The position numbers and the translations under genes were made by a program. This document shows positions 1 to 9,551 of a stretch of 64,000 bases of DNA, one piece after another; position 1 is the first letter of the stretch; each line of letters starts with the position of its first letter. The DNA is from Timaviella obliquedivisa GSE-PSE-MK23-08B (lineage in GTDB: Bacteria; Cyanobacteriota; Cyanobacteriia; Elainellales; Elainellaceae). The notes below the pieces were generated by a model. That model saw only the letters and a list, made by a program, of their open reading frames with translations. It did no database searches and was not told where the DNA came from. The stretch covers positions 186,001-250,000 of the forward strand of contig JAHHII010000003.1 of assembly GCA_019358855.1 (NCBI GenBank). The letters run 5' to 3'.

Positions 1-2
1 GA

Positions 3-350
3 GCTTTTGCAGGAAAAGTTCTGGATGTAATTTCCCAAAACTCCGACTTCTTACCGCGAGCGTTCGAGGTTGAGCAATTGCGCCAAGACCTAGCCACCTT
101 CGATCGCCTCTCCACAATTCAAATGGGGCTAACCCAACTCCACGACTTAATTGATGCCACTCTGATTGCAACAGGTAGCGATGCTTATGCCCAGGCTCTT
201 GAGGCGTATCGCTATGCCAAAGCCAGTGGTCAGGGTGCCAGTCTAGAAGCAATGATGGCAGACATGAGTCAACACTTTGCCCGTAAGCCAAAGAAGTCGA
301 AGGAAGCAGAACCAGCAGGGGTACAACCAAAAATGACAGCGGGTTTATAG
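3..350 (+). CDS. Hypothetical protein, 5' end cut by window edge
   Basis: The reading frame is open from the first bases of the window, so the N-terminus lies outside; a TTG at 78 is internal rather than a convincing start. The 115 visible residues are mostly amphipathic helix, rich in Ala, Leu and Gln, and end in a Lys/Glu-rich tail. No signal peptide or membrane segment is visible in this part. I do not recognise the family. Downstream (351-563) there is no convincing gene before the convergent MFS gene. Confidence 0.55.
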   Translation, partial: AFAGKVLDVISQNSDFLPRAFEVEQLRQDLATFDRLSTIQMGLTQLHDLIDATLIATGSDAYAQALEAYRYAKASGQGASLEAMMADMSQHFARKPKKSKEAEPAGVQPKMTAGL

Positions 351-563
351 CTAAAATTTGGGAAGGTTTCACTCATAGAGCGATCGCTTCCGCAACAAAA
401 CACTCCTGAGTTTGTAAAAGATGTGAATGCGATCGCTTTAAGAGTGCTGTGTTGGGCAATTAGAAAAGGTCATGATCACAATGGAAGTGCTCAATCGGGC
501 GATTGTAGGGGTCTGATTCACAATTGCAAAGGTAAGGATTCCATTTTTTATGATCTCACCCGC

Positions 564-1745
564 CTATCCCATCCTTTTCTGAGGATTCTCGATCAAGCTA
601 ACAAAACTCGCAACCATCGCCAGACCTGCGGTTGCATAGAAAACGGTAGGCAACCCTGCATAGTTCCAAACAAGTCCTAATAGCACTGGAGAAATAAACT
701 GCCCCAAAGAGTTACACCCAGTCCCGATCGCCAACACGCTAGTTCTCAGTTCTGGCGGCGATTCGATCGCGAGAGCATCGTAAAGATTAGGGGTGATAAT
801 GCCAAACCCAACGCCAAAAAGAACGGCAGCAGGAATGATCAGGTAAAGCTGAGTGAGAACAGGAATGGTCGCTAGCGTCATCGCCATGAAGCTAAAGCCT
901 AACGCGATCGCCCTGGCTTGCCCCAATTGTCGAGAAACCTGACTCGCCCCAAAAGCCGATACTAAAACAACTCCGACCAACCGAACTGCCAGAACAAACC
1001 CATTAAGCTGAGGGTCAGCCCCGATCGCCTCTTTAAGATACAAAGGCGTATAGATCACTACAGCGTAGACAATCGCGGCTGCCACCATAATAAATAAATA
1101 GAGCCGCAAAACGTTAGGTTGAACCAAAACTCTCCGCAATTTCTTCGTATCGCCTTCAATGACCGAGGAAGATCGCGTTGATTTTTTCAGAAAAACAGCA
1201 GCCACGATCGCCATGGGCAACCCCAGACCATAGATGTAAAAAGCGTGTTGCCAGTGAGTTTGCCCGACCCATCCGCTTAGCAGAGGACAGACGATCGCCG
1301 AAGTCGCCATAGCACTGGTGGCATAGCCCAAAATACGAGTCCTTGCTTCACCATCGTACATACTGCCCAAAAAACCAATCGTTGCTGCCGCAACGCCACC
1401 ACTGGCAACGCCCAGTATCGCCCGACTCAGAATTAAAGCCGAAAAATTAGTCAGGAAAGCCGGCGCAGTTCCAGCGATCGCATACAGCAGCAAACAGGGC
1501 AGCATGACTCTGAGCTTGCCAACTCGGTCTGCCAAAATTCCAAACAACGGCGTAGAAAGGGCGCTGGTCAGAGCATGAGTGCTGACCAACATACCCACCC
1601 ATTGAGGATCTAGCACCAGTTCCAGCTTCATTTCAGGCAACACCGTTGGCACAACACCCCCCGACATCGTGGTTAGCCAACCAGTAGCGAGTAGAATCAA
1701 AAATTGGTAAAACCGTTCTTGCTTAACGGGTTGTAAAGTTATCAA
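564..1745 (-). CDS. MFS transporter, probable drug or metabolite exporter
   Basis: This 393-residue protein has about twelve hydrophobic segments in two halves, as expected for a major facilitator superfamily permease of the inner membrane. The loop after the second helix reads GILADRVGKL, the MFS motif A (GxxxDRxGxx). The basic central loop (KKSTRSSS region, about residues 188-205) separates the halves. Translation probably starts at a TTG with AGGA just upstream (minus strand). It is divergent from the Rieske oxygenase gene, and an 18-bp palindrome lies 35 bp upstream of the start. Substrate cannot be read from sequence; a product of the neighbouring oxygenase or oxoamine synthase is only a guess. 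Confidence 0.85.
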   Translation of the reverse strand: MITLQPVKQERFYQFLILLATGWLTTMSGGVVPTVLPEMKLELVLDPQWVGMLVSTHALTSALSTPLFGILADRVGKLRVMLPCLLLYAIAGTAPAFLTNFSALILSRAILGVASGGVAAATIGFLGSMYDGEARTRILGYATSAMATSAIVCPLLSGWVGQTHWQHAFYIYGLGLPMAIVAAVFLKKSTRSSSVIEGDTKKLRRVLVQPNVLRLYLFIMVAAAIVYAVVIYTPLYLKEAIGADPQLNGFVLAVRLVGVVLVSAFGASQVSRQLGQARAIALGFSFMAMTLATIPVLTQLYLIIPAAVLFGVGFGIITPNLYDALAIESPPELRTSVLAIGTGCNSLGQFISPVLLGLVWNYAGLPTVFYATAGLAMVASFVSLIENPQKRMG

Positions 1746-1780
1746 GGGAGTCCTTCGTGGAATGCAATAGACAGGTGCAA

Positions 1781-1798
1781 CTTAGATTTAAATCTAAG
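1781..1798. promoter_or_regulatory. 18-bp perfect palindrome, possible operator
   Basis: CTTAGATTT is followed directly by its exact reverse complement. It lies in the divergent spacer 35 bp upstream of the MFS start, where a repressor of an exporter gene often binds. A hairpin in the 5' leader is the alternative reading. No regulator gene is adjacent. Confidence 0.4.
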
Positions 1799-1828
1799 CT
1801 TATTTTGAGTTTCTACGGGCTGACAGCA

Positions 1829-1850
1829 GGTGCAGTTTAGGAACTGCACC
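1829..1850. repeat. Short inverted repeat in the MFS/oxygenase spacer
   Basis: GGTGCAGTT and AACTGCACC form a perfect 9-bp stem with a 4-nt loop. Nearby are two copies of CCTTGCTCAA and two of CTGCCAGAACC. The rest of the 308-bp spacer (1746-2053) shows no credible gene. Function unknown. Confidence 0.4.
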
Positions 1851-2053
1851 TTGACCTTGCTCAAGTGCCCCTTGCTCAACTGCCATCCGATAGGGAAGGT
1901 TAGTTTCCCCTCAGAACCTCTGTTTGTGACTGCCAGAACCCTGGCTGCCAGAACCTTAAGTGCCAGGAGCAAAACCTGCACATTAGGGCTTGTCAAGCCC
2001 TGCCCAATCTAGTTTGATGGCTAAGGTGGACTACTTATCACCGTGAGCAGTAA

Positions 2054-3190
2054 ATGGAACTGGCAACAGAACTTAAAAGTCAGACAGTACAAAATCAGGT
2101 TCGTGAGGTGGGAATTAACCCGAATCACTGGTATCCGGTGGCTTGGGCTGAGCAGTTGAAGGTTGGGCAGGTTATGCCAGTGACCGTATGGCAACAGGCG
2201 ATCGCCGTTTATCGTAATGCTACGGGTCAAGCCTTTGCGTTAGAAGATGCTTGCCCCCACAAAGGCATTGAGCTACACAAAGGCGAGGTTGTGGGCAACT
2301 GCTTGACTTGTCCCTATCATGGCTGGGAGTTTGATAGCGATGGACACTGTGTCAACATTCCTTACTTTCCTAAAAGTCAAATGCTGCCCCGCGCTAATGC
2401 TCGCAGCTATCCGACTCAGGAAAAATATGGCATTATCTGGATTTTTCCAGGCGATCGGGCTTCAGCTAGCCAACATCAACTCCCAGAAGTTCCTGAATTT
2501 GATCACCCCGACTGGGTGTTAGTGCCCATTACCGGAAAGTTCAATGCCCATTTCTCCATCTGCAACGAAAACACGATGGATGTTTTTCATGGCTACCTCC
2601 ACAAAAACCTTCAGGGCTGGTTTGACCCAGTATTGTTGAGCCTAAAAGAAACTGTCGCTTCGGTACAAGCCGATTATCGCGTTCGGTACAAAGGCAAACT
2701 CTCCAAGTTTCTGGGGCTTACGACCCAAAGTGATGGTGTAACGACTCGTATCGTTTCTATTGACTATCAGTATCCTCATTATCACAGCACCTTAGAGGGT
2801 GTCTCATCGCTCTATCTAATGCGGTTGCCTGTAGGAGCACAGGAGACGCGATCGTTCTCGCTACTGTTTCTACAAATTCGTTTGCCAAAGTGGTTGCTAA
2901 AGCCTTTCAGGTCGCTGATTGTGCCTATCATTCGGCACTTTCTGTTCATGCCATTTTTAGAGCAAGATGTGGAAATGATGGAGAGCGAACAGCACAATTA
3001 TCAGGTCAATCCAGAGCGACGATACGTAGAAGTTAATCCTGCTATCATTGCGCTTCAAAGATTAATCATTCGGCAATTTATGCAACAATCTAGTCCATCT
3101 GAAAGTCTAATTGAATACGGTTCTTCTGAAGAGACTCTGACTCTAACGGAAGCGGAAGTTGAGCAGACTCCAGAAAATTCGATGAGATGA
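2054..3190 (+). CDS. Rieske [2Fe-2S] non-heme iron oxygenase, alpha-subunit type
   Basis: A 378-residue soluble oxygenase. The N-terminal Rieske domain carries C67-P-H69 and C86-P-Y-H89, the CxH...CxxH cluster ligands. The catalytic domain has N171...D176-x2-H179-x3-H183, fitting the Asp-bridged mononuclear iron site of ring-hydroxylating oxygenases; the spacing between the two His is one residue shorter than the usual x4. The family includes aromatic-ring dioxygenases and chlorophyll-catabolic oxygenases such as pheophorbide a oxygenase. It needs an external reductase, and none is adjacent. The C-terminal 50 residues are acidic and probably disordered. Substrate unknown; the gene is followed after 242 bp by an oxoamine synthase gene on the same strand. 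Confidence 0.85.
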   Translation: MELATELKSQTVQNQVREVGINPNHWYPVAWAEQLKVGQVMPVTVWQQAIAVYRNATGQAFALEDACPHKGIELHKGEVVGNCLTCPYHGWEFDSDGHCVNIPYFPKSQMLPRANARSYPTQEKYGIIWIFPGDRASASQHQLPEVPEFDHPDWVLVPITGKFNAHFSICNENTMDVFHGYLHKNLQGWFDPVLLSLKETVASVQADYRVRYKGKLSKFLGLTTQSDGVTTRIVSIDYQYPHYHSTLEGVSSLYLMRLPVGAQETRSFSLLFLQIRLPKWLLKPFRSLIVPIIRHFLFMPFLEQDVEMMESEQHNYQVNPERRYVEVNPAIIALQRLIIRQFMQQSSPSESLIEYGSSEETLTLTEAEVEQTPENSMR

Positions 3191-3432
3191 GTGTGACTGT
3201 GCCGTAACTGTAACAGGATAGCTGTCTAGGCTTTTCAACTAATGATAGATATGTGTGTGTCTATTGCCGAGTTCATGACAGGGGTCGCTAAGATCGGGTT
3301 CGGTGTCACAACTTTGGTTGTGGGCTTCTCTGTCGTCTAGCGTTGGACTAAGATTGAGGGCTTAGCCCTGTTGATAGGATCTGCTGTTGAGCAGAACAAC
3401 AAGCGACAAAAAAAAGGTGAGGGGAGTTTACT

Positions 3433-4722
3433 GTGCAAGTTGTAAAGGAATACGTTCAGCGCTGGTATGAAAGTGGACTTGAGCCCGATGAATATATTTG
3501 CCATAGTAAGCAAGGCAATTTTGTCGATATTGAGGAAGCGGAAACCGGGATCAGACGGAAGGTGTTGACTTTCTGTACGAACGACGTTTTAGGTCTTGTG
3601 CAGAACAAAGCGGTGCAGCAAGCGGCAATCGACTCCATTTTGCAGTACGGCACTTCTAATAGCTCCTGTTCAGTGCTGAGTGGTCGAATTGACCTACATC
3701 GACAATTAGAGATTGAAATTTCAGAATTTAAGCATCTAGGTCATACGCAACTTTTCCTCAATGCGTGGCTGGCAATGCAAGCGTTAATGGATGCTTTTTG
3801 CCACTTGGCTATTCCAGTTCCAGGTTTTCAAAATACCCGCGAAACTTTAATTTTTACCGATGTATTGAACCATGGTTGCATTGTCTCAGCGATCGCCAAT
3901 GCAGGTACACGCTCAGGCAAGCTGTTTGGGCATAGCCCTCGGGTTCGCGTACGGGCGTATCGTCACTGCGATATGGACGATTTAGCGCGTAAGATGCAGC
4001 GCTATGTCCGCCCCGACGATCGCGTCATGGTTGTTTCTGATGCCGTCTTTTCAATGGATGGTGACATTGCGCCTCTCCCTGACATGATCGCCATCATGAA
4101 GAACTATGAGGGCAGCGTGTTAGTGATGGATGAAGCCCATGCAAGTGGAGCTTTGGGCGCTACAGGAGGTGGCATTTACGAGCATTTTGGGATCTTGCCT
4201 CAGGACGCGATCGAACAAGGTGTGATTCCGTTGATTATGACCACCTTCTCGAAGTTTGCCGCTTCAGCAGGTGCCGCAATTAGCACTCATGTCGCTGAAC
4301 TTAAGCCGTTGCTGAATGTGTCACCTTCCTCAATCGGCACTATTTCCTTGCCCCCTCCGACTACGGCAGCCGCCCTAGAAAGCATTCGTCAGGTACGCCA
4401 ACATCCTGAGATTGTGCAGCGCCTTCAAGAAAACACTCGCTACTTGCGATCGCGCCTAATTGAGCATGACTTTGATGTAATTGGTGAAACCAACGTTTTG
4501 CCTGTCTTGCTGCCCCCTGACCTTGACCCCAAGGTTTTTGCCCGCAAGCTGCTCATTGAGCATGGCATTTGGGTATCACCCATTTGGTTTATCGCCAAGC
4601 CCCGGATTAGAATTACCGCCAATGCTCTTCACACCAAGGAAGAAATTGACCTGTTAGTCAGCAGCATGACTGCGGTACGAAATGAAATCTATAGCAGCAA
4701 GCCTGCAACCATTAGCGCTTAG
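3433..4722 (+). CDS. Alpha-oxoamine synthase-like PLP enzyme (AONS/KBL family)
   Basis: A 429-residue fold-type I PLP enzyme. The cofactor residues are visible: D233-E-A-H236 (pyridine and imidazole contacts) and Schiff-base lysine K274 in TTFSKF. Members condense an acyl thioester with an amino acid with loss of CO2 (8-amino-7-oxononanoate, 2-amino-3-ketobutyrate, 5-aminolevulinate or sphingoid-base synthesis). The start is a GTG with GGTGAGGGGAG upstream. The GHxSPR and glycine-rich signatures fit the family, but sequence alone does not say whether this is biotin BioF or a specialised acyltransferase; no bio genes are adjacent. A strong terminator follows at 4748-4783. Confidence 0.85.
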   Translation: MQVVKEYVQRWYESGLEPDEYICHSKQGNFVDIEEAETGIRRKVLTFCTNDVLGLVQNKAVQQAAIDSILQYGTSNSSCSVLSGRIDLHRQLEIEISEFKHLGHTQLFLNAWLAMQALMDAFCHLAIPVPGFQNTRETLIFTDVLNHGCIVSAIANAGTRSGKLFGHSPRVRVRAYRHCDMDDLARKMQRYVRPDDRVMVVSDAVFSMDGDIAPLPDMIAIMKNYEGSVLVMDEAHASGALGATGGGIYEHFGILPQDAIEQGVIPLIMTTFSKFAASAGAAISTHVAELKPLLNVSPSSIGTISLPPPTTAAALESIRQVRQHPEIVQRLQENTRYLRSRLIEHDFDVIGETNVLPVLLPPDLDPKVFARKLLIEHGIWVSPIWFIAKPRIRITANALHTKEEIDLLVSSMTAVRNEIYSSKPATISA

Positions 4723-4747
4723 ATCAAAGATTGAGCAAATCATAAAT

Positions 4748-4783
4748 ATCCCGGCTGCTTTAGTTAAAAAAGCCGGGATTTTT
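4748..4783 (+). terminator. Rho-independent terminator of the oxoamine synthase gene
   Basis: ATCCCGGCT pairs exactly with AGCCGGGAT (9 bp, 14-nt loop) and is followed by a T run. It ends against the stop codon of the convergent hisA. Confidence 0.85.
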
Positions 4784-5557
4784 CTATGCAATTGCTGAAG
4801 AACCTAAATCAGGGGGAACATCCTGCAATCGTCCATTCCCGATCGCCCTGACTGCTTCTCGCAGCGACACATCGCCCGTATACAACGCTCGTCCTACAAT
4901 CACGCCAGTTACGCCCAGAGGCTCTAATGCCAACAAACTCAGTAAATCAGTAATAGAACTCACCCCACCCGAAGCAATGACTGGAATAGCGATCGCCTCT
5001 GCAAGCTCTCGTAAGGCTGAGTAATTGGGGCCCTGTAACGTCCCATCCCGATAAATGTCAGTGTAAATAATTGCGGCGGCTCCATAGTTTGCCATTTGCT
5101 GTGCCAGAGCGATCGCCTCCACCTCTGAAGTTTCTAGCCATCCGCGAGTCGCCACTTTGCCATTGCGGGCATCAATACCTACTACAATTTGCCCCGGAAA
5201 CTCTTGGCAAAGCTGCGCGACCAGATCAGGTTGCTCAACAGCAATCGTTCCTAAAATGACGCGCCGCACACCTAATGCCAACAAATCGGCAACACTCTGA
5301 CGATCGCGCAATCCGCCGCCCACCTGCACAGGGACCTCTGTAGAACGAACAATAGCCGCGATCGCCCCCTGGTTCACCGGATGCCCCACCTTCGCACCAT
5401 CCAGATCAACCAAATGCAGCCAAGTTGCGCCTTGCTCTACCCACTGCTGCGCCACCGCTGCCGGATTTTCATTGAACACCTGCGACTGAGCATAATCACC
5501 TTGAAACAGCCGTACACACTTTCCCTCTAGTAAATCGATCGCTGGAATTACATCCAT
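4784..5557 (-). CDS. hisA: HisA, phosphoribosylformimino-AICAR phosphate isomerase
   Basis: Catalyses the Amadori isomerisation of ProFAR to PRFAR, the fourth step of histidine synthesis, in the cytoplasm. The 257-residue (beta/alpha)8 barrel opens with [17 protein letters not shown], carrying the first catalytic Asp; the second half has VGIDARNG with the second Asp, and phosphate-binding glycine motifs VGGGLRD and ASGGVSS. The frame stays open 23 codons further upstream, but that extension runs into the petA terminator at 5610-5642, so the ATG at 5557 is the start. Length is typical. It is a singleton here, not part of a his operon. Confidence 0.95.
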   Translation of the reverse strand: MDVIPAIDLLEGKCVRLFQGDYAQSQVFNENPAAVAQQWVEQGATWLHLVDLDGAKVGHPVNQGAIAAIVRSTEVPVQVGGGLRDRQSVADLLALGVRRVILGTIAVEQPDLVAQLCQEFPGQIVVGIDARNGKVATRGWLETSEVEAIALAQQMANYGAAAIIYTDIYRDGTLQGPNYSALRELAEAIAIPVIASGGVSSITDLLSLLALEPLGVTGVIVGRALYTGDVSLREAVRAIGNGRLQDVPPDLGSSAIA

Positions 5558-5609
5558 ACCTGTTTCTCCAAAAACTAACTCTGCACCTCTCAACCTTAAA
5601 AGGTTGATG

Positions 5610-5642
5610 AAAAAGGAGGCACTCAATAAGCGCCTCCTTTTT
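5610..5642 (-). terminator. Terminator downstream of petA
   Basis: AAAAAGGAGGC pairs with GCCTCCTTTTT (11 bp, 11-nt loop) and has a T run on the minus strand. It lies 18 bp after the petA stop and before the hisA start, and separates the two transcripts. Confidence 0.85.
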
Positions 5643-5659
5643 GTGCTTTTGAACTGAAT

Positions 5660-6673
5660 CTAGAAGGTCATTTCAGCTGCTTGGACTTTTTCAACCTGCT
5701 TCTTCTTTAGCACTAGCATAATCTGGGTTAAGGTTACAGCCGCTAAAAATGCAACTAAACCCTTAATTCGACCTGCGCTTTGCAACACAATTTCAATGTC
5801 CTTCTGACCAAAACCACCCACGTTAGGGTTTGTAGTCAGTGGAGCACCTGCAACCACTTCCTCTCCTTGAGAAACAAGCAACTCAGGGCCGACCGGAATT
5901 GCGTCCGTGACCGTCGTGCCATTCGCTTCTTGAATCGAAACCTGGTAGCCGCCTTCATCGGTTTTGGCGATCGCTGAAATCACGCCGCTTGCCGAAGCTG
6001 TATAGACGGTGTTGTTGCTTTTCTCACCCGTTGGATAAACCTGACCGCGACCTCGGTTTGCACCCAAGTGAACTTGGTACTTGCCAAAGTGCGCTGTTTT
6101 ATCAGCATCAGGGTTAGGAGAAAGCACTGGGAAAACGATTTCTTGGTACTGTTCGCCTGGCAGAGGACCAACGATGTAGATATTATCCTTAGTGTCGCTG
6201 TACTGCTGGAACAAATAGCCAGGACCCACTTCTTCCTTCATTTCTTCAGGAATGCGATCGTCGGGCGCAATTTTGAAGCCTTCAGGCAAAATCAGGACAG
6301 CACCTACGTTGAGAGGCCCTTTTTCACCATTAGCCAACACTTGCTGCGCGCTCAGGTCGTAAGGAATTTTTACGACTGCCTTAAACACAGTATCAGGTAG
6401 AACGGCTTGAGGAACCTCGATTTCAGCGGGTTTTGCTGCCAAATGGCAGTTGGCACAAACAATGCGTCCGGTTGCTTCACGAGGGTTTTCGTAGTTCTGC
6501 TGCGCCCAGAAAGGGTAGGCATGGGCAGCTTGAGGAATGGCGAGGTCGCTAATGAAGAACAGCGAAAAGGTTGCTAGGACAGTTAAAGCGCTTTTAAGGA
6601 TTGTTTTGCGGAGGAGAATCGTGCTGCTCCACAGATACCGCAAGGGTCGCCCCGACCGAAAAGATAATTTCAT
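5660..6673 (-). CDS. petA: Cytochrome f (apocytochrome f) of the b6f complex
   Basis: c-type cytochrome that passes electrons from the Rieske protein to plastocyanin or cytochrome c6 at the thylakoid lumen side. The precursor of 337 residues has a basic N-terminus, a hydrophobic segment and an AxA-type cleavage site (QAAHA) just before YPFWAQQ. The mature N-terminal Tyr is the axial haem ligand, and CANCH is the haem c attachment motif. A single C-terminal membrane helix ([16 protein letters not shown]) is followed by the short stromal tail. It lies 81 bp downstream of petC, the usual cyanobacterial operon order, with a terminator after it. Confidence 0.98.
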   Translation of the reverse strand: MKLSFRSGRPLRYLWSSTILLRKTILKSALTVLATFSLFFISDLAIPQAAHAYPFWAQQNYENPREATGRIVCANCHLAAKPAEIEVPQAVLPDTVFKAVVKIPYDLSAQQVLANGEKGPLNVGAVLILPEGFKIAPDDRIPEEMKEEVGPGYLFQQYSDTKDNIYIVGPLPGEQYQEIVFPVLSPNPDADKTAHFGKYQVHLGANRGRGQVYPTGEKSNNTVYTASASGVISAIAKTDEGGYQVSIQEANGTTVTDAIPVGPELLVSQGEEVVAGAPLTTNPNVGGFGQKDIEIVLQSAGRIKGLVAFLAAVTLTQIMLVLKKKQVEKVQAAEMTF

Positions 6674-6754
6674 GGGAATAGGGTTAATGGCAATGGATTC
6701 GGAGAATGAGTGGGATAGAGCTTTTTGCTGAAGGAAAGACCAGAGGAAATATTT

Positions 6755-7297
6755 CTATGCCCACCAAGGTGCTTCGTCAGTTCGGAAGTCGGTTTCGACC
6801 CAGGGGGTGAGAGAAATTTTGCCGCCATCGTCTACCGCTGCGTGGGCAAGTTGCAAAGACAGTGGTGCTGGGCCTCGAACAACTTTTCCTTCGTTGTTGT
6901 ACTGAGAACCATGACAAGGACACATGAATTTGTTTTCGTTAGGGTTCCAGGGGACGACGCAGCCCAGGTGGGTGCAAATAGCGTTCAGCCCATAACTGGC
7001 GATCGCATCGGCACCTTCCACTGTGATATAAGTTGGGTCGCCTTTTAATCCTTGTGTTAAAACGCGATCGCCCACAACGTGGCTTTTCAAGAATTCACTT
7101 GCCACAACATCATTGCCAAGGGCATCTTTCGCAACTACGCCACCCCCCCCACCGCCAGCATTGGTAGGAATAAAGTACTTTACGAACGGATACAACATGC
7201 CTACAACAGGACCGGAAGCAGCCCCGAGTAAGAGAAAATTCATCAATTGACGACGACCCAAATCGGGTACATCTGCATTTCCAGAAAGTTGAGCCAT
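6755..7297 (-). CDS. petC: Cytochrome b6f Rieske iron-sulfur protein
   Basis: High-potential [2Fe-2S] subunit of the b6f complex; its mobile head oxidises plastoquinol and reduces cytochrome f. The 180-residue protein has one N-terminal membrane anchor (about residues 20-43), a glycine-rich hinge ([10 protein letters not shown]), and the cluster ligands in CTHLGC and CPCHGS, whose second Cys pair forms the stabilising disulfide. The N-terminal twin-arginine-like stretch (GRRQLMNF) fits Tat-dependent insertion. First gene of petC-petA. Confidence 0.98.
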   Translation of the reverse strand: MAQLSGNADVPDLGRRQLMNFLLLGAASGPVVGMLYPFVKYFIPTNAGGGGGGVVAKDALGNDVVASEFLKSHVVGDRVLTQGLKGDPTYITVEGADAIASYGLNAICTHLGCVVPWNPNENKFMCPCHGSQYNNEGKVVRGPAPLSLQLAHAAVDDGGKISLTPWVETDFRTDEAPWWA

Positions 7298-7501
7298 GGC
7301 TATAGCAAAAGGTTTAAATAGTTAAGCAGTTTTTCTACGAGTATTATGACATGGTATGTCTCTCCTAAGAGTTAACTCAACCCGCGTACCTTGCTAGTCT
7401 CTATGAGAAAATCAGCCTAAATCCTGACGATAAAGTCAGCATAATTAGCTTGACTGTTTTACATCCATCCTGATATGCCCATTACTCTGCGTTAAACTGC
7501 C

Positions 7502-8128
7502 ATGCATCATTCCATCTCTTCTCTGCTTCGTCTTGCTACGGCTCCAGTCGCGATCGCCGGACTCCTGACCATGGGTCTACCTATACAGCCTGTCTCCGCC
7601 AGACTCGATAACGGCTACCAAACCTGTGCAGCAGCCCTACGCGACCTTGGCATTGCAGACGCACAAGTTGCAGCAGCTTGCTCTGCCGCGCTCAGACCAA
7701 GTGATTTAGCAGCCTGTGTGGGTGAAATTGGAGGACAAACCTCCATAGCTGCCTCTGATGCTTTGTCAGGCTGTCGACGAGTGCGTCGTCCTTTAGAACT
7801 ATCAACCTGTGTCGTTAGCATTAATCCAGGAGAAGGTGCAGTTGCAACAGAAGTACTTGACCATTGCCGTCGCAGCCTTCTGCCAGTTCGTTTTTCAGAA
7901 TGTGTAGTCGGCTTAGTTGCCGAAATTGACTACAACACTAATAGAGCCCTGAGAAGTTGCATTGCTTCTACCGATCCTGAACAAGACGGCTTACCCGCAG
8001 CCCCTGACGGGTCAGCGCCTATTCCTGAAGCGACTCCTCCTGAACCCATCACGCCTCAAGTTAGCCCCAGTCCCTCATCGGCTCCTCTACCTATTACACC
8101 AACTCAGCCATCCACTCCTACACCCTAA
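7502..8128 (+). CDS. Exported Cys-repeat protein with Pro-rich tail
   Basis: A 208-residue protein with a clear signal peptide (hydrophobic core about residues 8-28, ending at VSA). The mature region holds three copies of a motif with two cysteines separated by eleven residues, around a central R/L-x-P and ending in CV (for example CSAALRPSDLAACV). The even spacing suggests paired disulfides outside the cytoplasm. The last 50 residues are rich in Pro, Ser and Thr. I do not recognise a named family. It is a single-gene transcript bounded by the terminator at 8137-8169. Confidence 0.75.
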   Translation: MHHSISSLLRLATAPVAIAGLLTMGLPIQPVSARLDNGYQTCAAALRDLGIADAQVAAACSAALRPSDLAACVGEIGGQTSIAASDALSGCRRVRRPLELSTCVVSINPGEGAVATEVLDHCRRSLLPVRFSECVVGLVAEIDYNTNRALRSCIASTDPEQDGLPAAPDGSAPIPEATPPEPITPQVSPSPSSAPLPITPTQPSTPTP

Positions 8129-8136
8129 CCTGACTC

Positions 8137-8169
8137 AAGAGCCTCTCCGTGTCTAGCAGAGAGGCTCTT
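8137..8169 (+). terminator. Terminator of the Cys-repeat protein gene
   Basis: AAGAGCCTCTC pairs exactly with GAGAGGCTCTT (11-bp stem, 11-nt loop) nine bases after the stop codon. The T run is short (TT), so termination may be partial. Confidence 0.75.
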
Positions 8170-8230
8170 AATTGATTAGGCTGCCTTATGAGTCATTAAG
8201 CCATGATTCTACAAGCTAGAATCTGAGCCC

Positions 8231-9187
8231 TTATCGAGGGTTGCCTTCCCAGTTAATCGAGTCATTTTGACTACAGACGTTAGGGTTCTTACCCCGATAC
8301 GACTGAAATGTTCGGCAGCCTTCGCGATCGAGTTGTTCGACCAAGCTCCCTGGCAAAGTACTTTTGCGCTTCCAGGCTTCTCGGAAGGATTTAATGCTTT
8401 CAAGCTGAACTTTCCGCTGCTCTTCGCCCTGAAGTTTATCTGACTTCAGCCGCAGTAACTGAGCATTAAGGTAGTACAACTCCGGGTTATCTGGGTTTTG
8501 TTGAATCAGCGGAGCCAGAGTGTCGATGCCTTCTTGAGAACGCCCCAAATCTCGGTACCCGATCGCAATGCCTCGCTGTGCCAGGTAAGTAGGGTTGGCA
8601 TTTTGTAAGCGTGTAATGGCTTGATCAGGATTGGAGAAGGGTAAATTCACCGCTAACATCAAATCCATATACCCTTTGATGAGATTCAGTTCGGGATCAT
8701 TGGGCGCAATTTTTTCGGCTTCTTTCAGATTATCAAACACCTTCTGAAGCTGACCTAGAACGGCTGGAGTCGATCGCACTGTCCCTTCAGTAGAAAGCGT
8801 GTAAGCTCCCTCTAGAAAATGTCCAGCCGCCATATACAAGTGACCTCGTAAGGGATCAGTTTGTACCAACTTTTCGGCAGTGGTGCGAGTCAAAGTGGCA
8901 TTTTGTCCCATTGCCGCAGTATCTTTGTTAACAAATGACAGCGCAGCCTTCAAAGCAAATGCCAGTGGCTCGGTGTCTTCAGCCGTTTTTAGAAGTTCGG
9001 CAGCTTTGACATAGTTACCTTGTTGAAAGAGGGTTTTGAACGCTGCTTCAGTTTTCTCGCCCACAGCACGGGGGTTAGCAGTGCGGAAGGGATCGGCTGA
9101 GGCTGGGCTGCCCCAGAGACTAAGGGCGATCGCTGTTGTGCCCATTGCTGCCCATTGCTTAAAGCGAAGTGTCATCTTATTTTTCAT
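8231..9187 (-). CDS. TPR-repeat protein, Sll0314/Alr1548 type
   Basis: A 318-residue exported protein: signal peptide ending at ASA-DPF (about residue 31), then helical hairpins of tetratricopeptide type (about residues 45-75, 130-160, 200-260). I recognise it as the cyanobacterial Sll0314/Alr1548-like family by overall sequence, from memory. TPR proteins of this sort act as scaffolds; no specific role can be assigned. The C-terminus has two Cys (CRTFQSY and VCSQND) that could form a disulfide in the periplasm or lumen. Confidence 0.75.
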   Translation of the reverse strand: MKNKMTLRFKQWAAMGTTAIALSLWGSPASADPFRTANPRAVGEKTEAAFKTLFQQGNYVKAAELLKTAEDTEPLAFALKAALSFVNKDTAAMGQNATLTRTTAEKLVQTDPLRGHLYMAAGHFLEGAYTLSTEGTVRSTPAVLGQLQKVFDNLKEAEKIAPNDPELNLIKGYMDLMLAVNLPFSNPDQAITRLQNANPTYLAQRGIAIGYRDLGRSQEGIDTLAPLIQQNPDNPELYYLNAQLLRLKSDKLQGEEQRKVQLESIKSFREAWKRKSTLPGSLVEQLDREGCRTFQSYRGKNPNVCSQNDSINWEGNPR

Positions 9188-9551
9188 TACGTAATCTCAA
9201 ATTTCTCAGATAGTTAACAATGTGGATTAGCAAAAGACAGGAGGAACACGGTGAAGGGCTAAATCATGATCCAATTTCTATTCAACAACATCCGGTCAGA
9301 AACCAAAATATTGCTGGTGTTAAAGCGCCGATTTTAACCCTACCTTGCCTTGAACGATTAGCTAAAAGTTAATGGTTGTTTTAACGGTTTCTTCATCTAG
9401 ATGAGGAGCGATCGCCTCTTATTAGTTCCTTCTACGCATTCGGCAAGGCTTCGCACCTATTGCCCGAATTAGTTTACCCAGTTGCTAAATTTACCCAATT
9501 GCTAACTCAACGCAAAGTTTTTTCAGATCTAGGCTAATATATTTTGAGTAA

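Noticed and set aside
423-680. 85-codon plus-strand frame over the end of the MFS gene
   Set aside because: Overlaps the MFS coding region in antisense, has no protein-like features and no ribosome site.
1742-1996. 84-codon minus-strand frame in the MFS/oxygenase spacer
   Set aside because: Composed of repeats and palindromes (1781-1798, 1829-1850); the sequence is not protein-like.
5558-5626. N-terminal extension of HisA
   Set aside because: It would begin inside the petA terminator hairpin and is absent from the HisA family.
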